A DNA stretch of 64,000 nt from G965197005 sp965197005 (GTDB taxonomy: Bacteria > Pseudomonadota > Gammaproteobacteria > Pseudomonadales > Oceanobacteraceae). Positions 61,139 to 64,000 of the stretch are shown here, piece by piece; position 1 is the first letter of the stretch, and each line of letters opens with the position of its first letter. Position numbers and translations under genes: made by a program. The stretch is taken from NCBI GenBank assembly GCA_965197005.1, contig OZ239982.1, positions 2,604,001 to 2,668,000 on the forward strand, read 5' to 3'. Under the pieces are notes generated by a model. It saw nothing but the letters and a program-made list of their open reading frames with translations. It searched no databases and was not told the DNA's origin.

Positions 61139-62395
61139 CTATTTTTTGAATAAAATAATATGGTTAGAGTAATCTTGCGCTACCAACAATAAAAAGGTTG
61201 CCCCAGTTGCAGATATATTGATAGCAGGCTGTGCATTGAATGAAAGTTGTGCATTAGAATTGCTAATTATCTGACGGCTAATTAACAGTTGAGCAGGCAA
61301 TAAACGCCAGCTACGCAAATCTGCCATTTCAGATACATGCGAGGCAATTGCGGTTAAAACGCCCAAGCCTTCTGATTGCTCATTAGCAAGTCGCGTTGCC
61401 TGAAATTTAATAACTGCCCGTGCCAATGTGGTTGCTTGTAATGTTGGCATTTCACGAGCAAGGTCTTCTTTTGCCAGTAAATTGATATTTTCTAATTTTT
61501 CTAAGGGCATTTGCTGCCCATTAAAAACAGCTAAAACCTGAGGCATAAGTGCCATATTAACGGGCGCATAAAATGGCAATGCTAAAGAGACTTGTTGTGA
61601 CAAATCAACGCTAAAAACAGAAACCTTAGCTTCTTGCTTAGGGTTAACCAAGCCATTGGCATACAGCACAAACAAGGTGCTTTGATTTTTATTTGCCCGT
61701 TTAGCCTGCATGGAAAACTGTTGTTTATACGCTGTATATTCTTTTTTTAATCCCAACTTAGCACTCATATTGAGCAAGCTCTGCTTTAATGCGTAAGGTA
61801 AGGGCTGTTGGCGTTGTTGCATAATTTCAGCAGCCTTACGATATGAAATCATCGCATTGCTGGTGTCATTATCCATTTCAAAAATCATACCAGAAAGCAT
61901 ATGTACACTGGCAAGCTGACCACTTAGGCTATCTTTTTCTGCTAGTGTTTGTAACTTCGCATTAGCCTGTAATATCTCTACCCGTGCACCATAAAAATCA
62001 TTGAGAGCCAAATAATTTAGGGCCAAATAAAAATGAATAAGCAGTTGCTCGCTCGGAGAGCCAATATAAGCACGTAAGGTTTCATTAATGGTTGCCGCTT
62101 GAATGTTTTCACTGATACTTAGAGCTTGTAAGGCGGCAATGGTTTTTTTGGCTGCTTGCAAGTGTTGCATACTGGCAGCATAGTCACCTGCTATAAACTT
62201 CACAATGCCTACATTCATCAGATTATAAACATGGTCACGAGAGGTTTCTTGCAATTTAATTTTATCTATTTCTGCTGTTGCCCCTGCAATATCGTTGTTC
62301 ATTAGCAGCGTTGCCGTCTGCTCAACCTGTATTTGATTTTGTGCACAACCACTTAATATCACAAGTAGCAAACAGACACGTAGCAGATGAGTCAT
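61139..62395 (-). CDS. COG3014-type TPR lipoprotein (C)
   Basis: A 418-residue lipoprotein. Start ATG 62395 (MTHLLRVCLL) gives signal peptide LLVILSGCAQNQ with lipobox LSGC. TPR-like helices follow (AIVKF-like NVGIVKFIAGDYAASMQHLQ, HFYLALNYLALNDFYGARVE, SLSGQLASVHMLSGMIFEMD). The C-terminal half is beta-rich with FVLYANGLVNPKQEAKVSVF. This composition matches the COG3014 family, seen elsewhere next to lpoB and LPP20 genes. It is 62 bases after lpoB. Confidence 0.8.
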   Translation of the reverse strand: MTHLLRVCLLLVILSGCAQNQIQVEQTATLLMNNDIAGATAEIDKIKLQETSRDHVYNLMNVGIVKFIAGDYAASMQHLQAAKKTIAALQALSISENIQAATINETLRAYIGSPSEQLLIHFYLALNYLALNDFYGARVEILQANAKLQTLAEKDSLSGQLASVHMLSGMIFEMDNDTSNAMISYRKAAEIMQQRQQPLPYALKQSLLNMSAKLGLKKEYTAYKQQFSMQAKRANKNQSTLFVLYANGLVNPKQEAKVSVFSVDLSQQVSLALPFYAPVNMALMPQVLAVFNGQQMPLEKLENINLLAKEDLAREMPTLQATTLARAVIKFQATRLANEQSEGLGVLTAIASHVSEMADLRSWRLLPAQLLISRQIISNSNAQLSFNAQPAINISATGATFLLLVAQDYSNHIILFKK

Positions 62396-62457
62396 AATTA
62401 AATCTTGTATGAGGGTCAAATAGTAAGCCGTCATTTAAGACGGCTTACTTTGGCAAA

Positions 62458-63057
62458 TTACATACGCACTTTGCTGTTTTTAACCAGTTTTTTGATTTTC
62501 TTTTGACCAAGCCAAACCTTACGATTGTTTTTCATGCTAATCATATGTAAATCCACCTGATAGAGCATGACATACTTGCTGCCATTTTGATCTAAAATGG
62601 TATTAATCTCACCTTTTAGCATAAAATCAGCACCTGTTTCTTGCCCCATTGCATTGCGAGTTTCTTCGCTGGCATTTAGCTCTTGGTCTTCTCTTTCCTC
62701 ACGCACTTCATCACGTTCCCCTTTGGCGGCAACAAAGTCCACACGTCCAGAGTTAACTAACGCCCGCTCCATATCAGCAACAAAGGTACGCACATTAATA
62801 TGTTCATGGCTTAGGTTACGCACCGTACCAACAATAACTGTAGGTTGGCGGCCATTTTTACGCACAAAGTTACTTAGCCAAGGGCGAGATAACGCATCTT
62901 GTATCATCTCCTCAGAGACCAAACGTGAGTCTGTGTCGTTCCACTGACCACTTAAATCTACCGTCTCATTGACATCAATACGCTTAACACTGGTAGAGCA
63001 AGCGACTAATACAAGGCAGAGTGCAAATAGAGTGCTTAAAATTCGTAATAATTTCAT
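62458..63057 (-). CDS. lpoB: Penicillin-binding protein activator LpoB
   Basis: A 199-residue outer-membrane lipoprotein that stimulates PBP1b transpeptidase activity from the outer membrane. Lipobox LVACSTSV. Then TVDLSGQWNDTDSRLVSEEM followed by IQDALSRPWL is the LpoB fold start. RQPTVIVGTVRNLSHEHINV, GADFMLKGEINTILDQNG and VMLYQVDLHMISM are diagnostic. There is little proline-rich linker, so it is shorter in reach than E. coli LpoB. It starts 3 bases after the preceding lipoprotein (D). PBP1b itself is not in the window. Confidence 0.93.
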   Translation of the reverse strand: MKLLRILSTLFALCLVLVACSTSVKRIDVNETVDLSGQWNDTDSRLVSEEMIQDALSRPWLSNFVRKNGRQPTVIVGTVRNLSHEHINVRTFVADMERALVNSGRVDFVAAKGERDEVREEREDQELNASEETRNAMGQETGADFMLKGEINTILDQNGSKYVMLYQVDLHMISMKNNRKVWLGQKKIKKLVKNSKVRM

Positions 63058-63060
63058 ATT

Positions 63061-63618
63061 TTATTGTCCTTTTTGCGGTTTAGAGAAAATATCAGGATTG
63101 GCATCTAGGTATTGTTTAAACGCTTTACTTAAAGATTTAGAGCGTTTTAGGCTGTCTTCTACGGTTTTTAATTCAAGCTCTGCTAACGCATAAATATTGC
63201 CTGTTTTTTTATCTTTCCAAAAAGCACGAATACGAGAGCCAGTCATCAAAGTTGAGGTATTAAAACTGGTTTCAGAGGCAATATCAGCCTGTGCATCTGT
63301 ATTGCCCTCTGCACCTGCGGCAACATCTTGTTGCACGCTCTCAACGGCTAAAGAAATCTCTCTGGCAAGAGCCGCACGAGCACGATTTGCCGCCATCGTT
63401 TTTTGTAGAGAAATATTCCCCATGGGTGCTGCCTGACCCACTTTACGAATGACCTTGCCATGCTCGCCTTTGGTGACCAACTCTTCGCCATTAACCCAAT
63501 CAGGTGCACCAGAGACACGCATGTCGCTTTCAAACGTGCGATGACTGCTACAAGCACTAACAATAAAGAGCGTAGCTAACAGTAAAACAGGGGTAAATAA
63601 ATTACATTTTAGGTTCAT
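63061..63618 (-). CDS. LPP20 family lipoprotein (D)
   Basis: A 185-residue lipoprotein with lipobox VSACSSHR. APDWVNGEELVTKGEHGKVI is the P-x-W start, and LQKTMAANRARAALAREISL gives the AxxxA helix of the LPP20 fold. The C-terminus TGSRIRAFWKDKKTGNIYAL with EXXLK-like ELELKTVEDSLKRSK matches the family. I chose ATG 63618 because GGAG sits 6 bases upstream; the frame extends four codons. First gene of the five-gene lipoprotein series. The promoter must be in 63619-63790. Confidence 0.85.
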   Translation of the reverse strand: MNLKCNLFTPVLLLATLFIVSACSSHRTFESDMRVSGAPDWVNGEELVTKGEHGKVIRKVGQAAPMGNISLQKTMAANRARAALAREISLAVESVQQDVAAGAEGNTDAQADIASETSFNTSTLMTGSRIRAFWKDKKTGNIYALAELELKTVEDSLKRSKSLSKAFKQYLDANPDIFSKPQKGQ

Positions 63619-63794
63619 AAGGAACTCCATTTAAAAGATAAATAAAATTGTGAGGCAGGTATAACAGGTTTTAAAAAAAAGATAAAGTTCCCATAGGGAT
63701 TAATCGTATAGTTAGGTAATTCCATTGTAGCTTTAAGCAGGAGTTGCAAAGGTATTGCCTGTTAAATAGCGTACAGGGTCTTATATGATAGATA
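63619..63794. promoter_or_regulatory. Leader/promoter region of the lipoprotein series
   Basis: AT-rich upstream region. CTATACGAT-like and TACAAT hexamers occur on the minus strand but I could not pair a -35 at a good distance. Treat as the location only. Confidence 0.35.
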
Positions 63795-63821
63795 CAAAAA
63801 AGGCAGGTTTAACCCTGCCTT
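63795..63821 (-). terminator. Terminator of HmuY-like gene
   Basis: AAGGCAGG (63800-63807) and CCTGCCTT (63814-63821) form an 8-bp perfect stem. On the minus strand, the T run TTTTTT follows. It lies 19 bases after the stop of the gene at the right edge. Confidence 0.9.
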
Positions 63822-63840
63822 AAATTACATCAACTTAATA

Positions 63841-64000
63841 TTAATTAAGCTCAGCATAGCGTAAATAAATATGACCACTGGCGGCCTTTCCGTCTTGACC
63901 GTAGTTGCCTAAAAATTGTACTTTGTAGGTTTTGTCACCATCTTTAATTAGATACACCGTAAAATTGGGTGTCATTTTATGCAGACCATAAACCCCATAT
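63841..64000 (-). CDS. HmuY-like protein, C-terminal part only
   Basis: Only the last 52 codons are inside the window; the gene enters from the right edge. The visible residues include NFTVYLIKDGDKTYKVQFLG and a final GHIYLRYAELN. This strand-Lys-Gly-x-Tyr pattern with a closing SGHIYLRY resembles the last beta-strands of HmuY-type heme-binding proteins (which end SGxYTFRY-like). The match is short, so it is tentative. Upstream sequence would settle it. It ends at a clear terminator before the lipoprotein promoter region, so it is a separate unit. Confidence 0.5.
   Translation of the reverse strand, partial: YGVYGLHKMTPNFTVYLIKDGDKTYKVQFLGNYGQDGKAASGHIYLRYAELN

Noticed and set aside
1..64000. 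tRNA genes, CRISPR arrays, insertion sequences
   Set aside because: No T-loop-like motif with paired stems, no regularly spaced direct repeats and no transposase-like reading frame were found by reading. A dedicated tRNA or repeat search would settle it.

Overview
The window is an AT-rich stretch of a gammaproteobacterial chromosome that contains the replication origin. Several family-level signatures place it in Gammaproteobacteria: the dnaA-dnaN-recF-gyrB run, an 804-residue GyrB of the long gammaproteobacterial type, HemX/HemY, LpoB, DusC, UbiK, YheS, the nudF-yqiB pair divergent from tolC, and the miaB-ybeZ-ybeY-ybeX-lnt operon. The thrB / DUF2782 / polA order next to dnaA resembles Pseudomonas. 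I see no GATC sites in the origin, which argues against an enteric or Vibrio type of origin control. I cannot name the genus from sequence alone. The gene density, AT-richness and Gln-rich proteins would fit a marine or methylotrophic/thiotrophic lineage, but that is a guess.

Layout. 1-3.1 kb: 3' part of a secreted alkaline phosphatase, a small exported protein, and thrB with its DUF2782 partner. 3.2-12.4 kb: polA, oriC (about 5906-6339), dnaA, dnaN, recF with two perfect parS centromere sites inside it, gyrB and its terminator. 12.7-16.1 kb: an accessory block between gyrB and rpsF with a PD-(D/E)XK-like protein, a GNAT acetyltransferase, an AhpD-like protein and a type II restriction-modification pair. 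16.2-19.7 kb: rpsF-rpsR-rplI-dnaB with a clear promoter. 19.8-25.6 kb: miscellaneous metabolic and regulatory genes including a CysB-type regulator and pabB. 25.1-29.8 kb (minus): trpS-scpA-scpB-rluB-nitroreductase-membrane protein. 30-35.1 kb (plus): miaB-phoH-ybeY-corC-lnt. 35.1-41.9 kb (minus): ubiK, glnK-amtB behind a sigma-54 promoter, typA, dusC, mltF. 42.4-50.4 kb (plus): an unknown gene inserted between mltF and purL, then purL, yheS and folA. 50.7-56.7 kb: small unknown proteins, yqiB-nudF, tolC, a TetR regulator and a flavodoxin. 56.8-59.1 kb: hemX-hemY. 59.1-63.6 kb (minus): five consecutive outer-membrane lipoprotein genes including lpoB. 63.8 kb-end: C-terminus of a HmuY-like protein.

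How the parts work together. Replication initiation (DnaA, DnaN, DnaB, GyrB, Pol I), centromere sites (parS) and condensin-partner genes (scpA/scpB) lie within about 25 kb, so replication, ParB loading and SMC loading are physically clustered. Nitrogen-regulated ammonium uptake (glnK-amtB) carries its own sigma-54 control. Cell-envelope functions recur: Lnt matures the lipoproteins of the kind encoded at 59-63.6 kb, MltF and LpoB act on peptidoglycan, and TolC is an outer-membrane export channel. Junctions are very compact: three convergent gene pairs share a single TTAA that supplies TAA stops to both strands.

No tRNA, rRNA, CRISPR array or insertion sequence was recognised.
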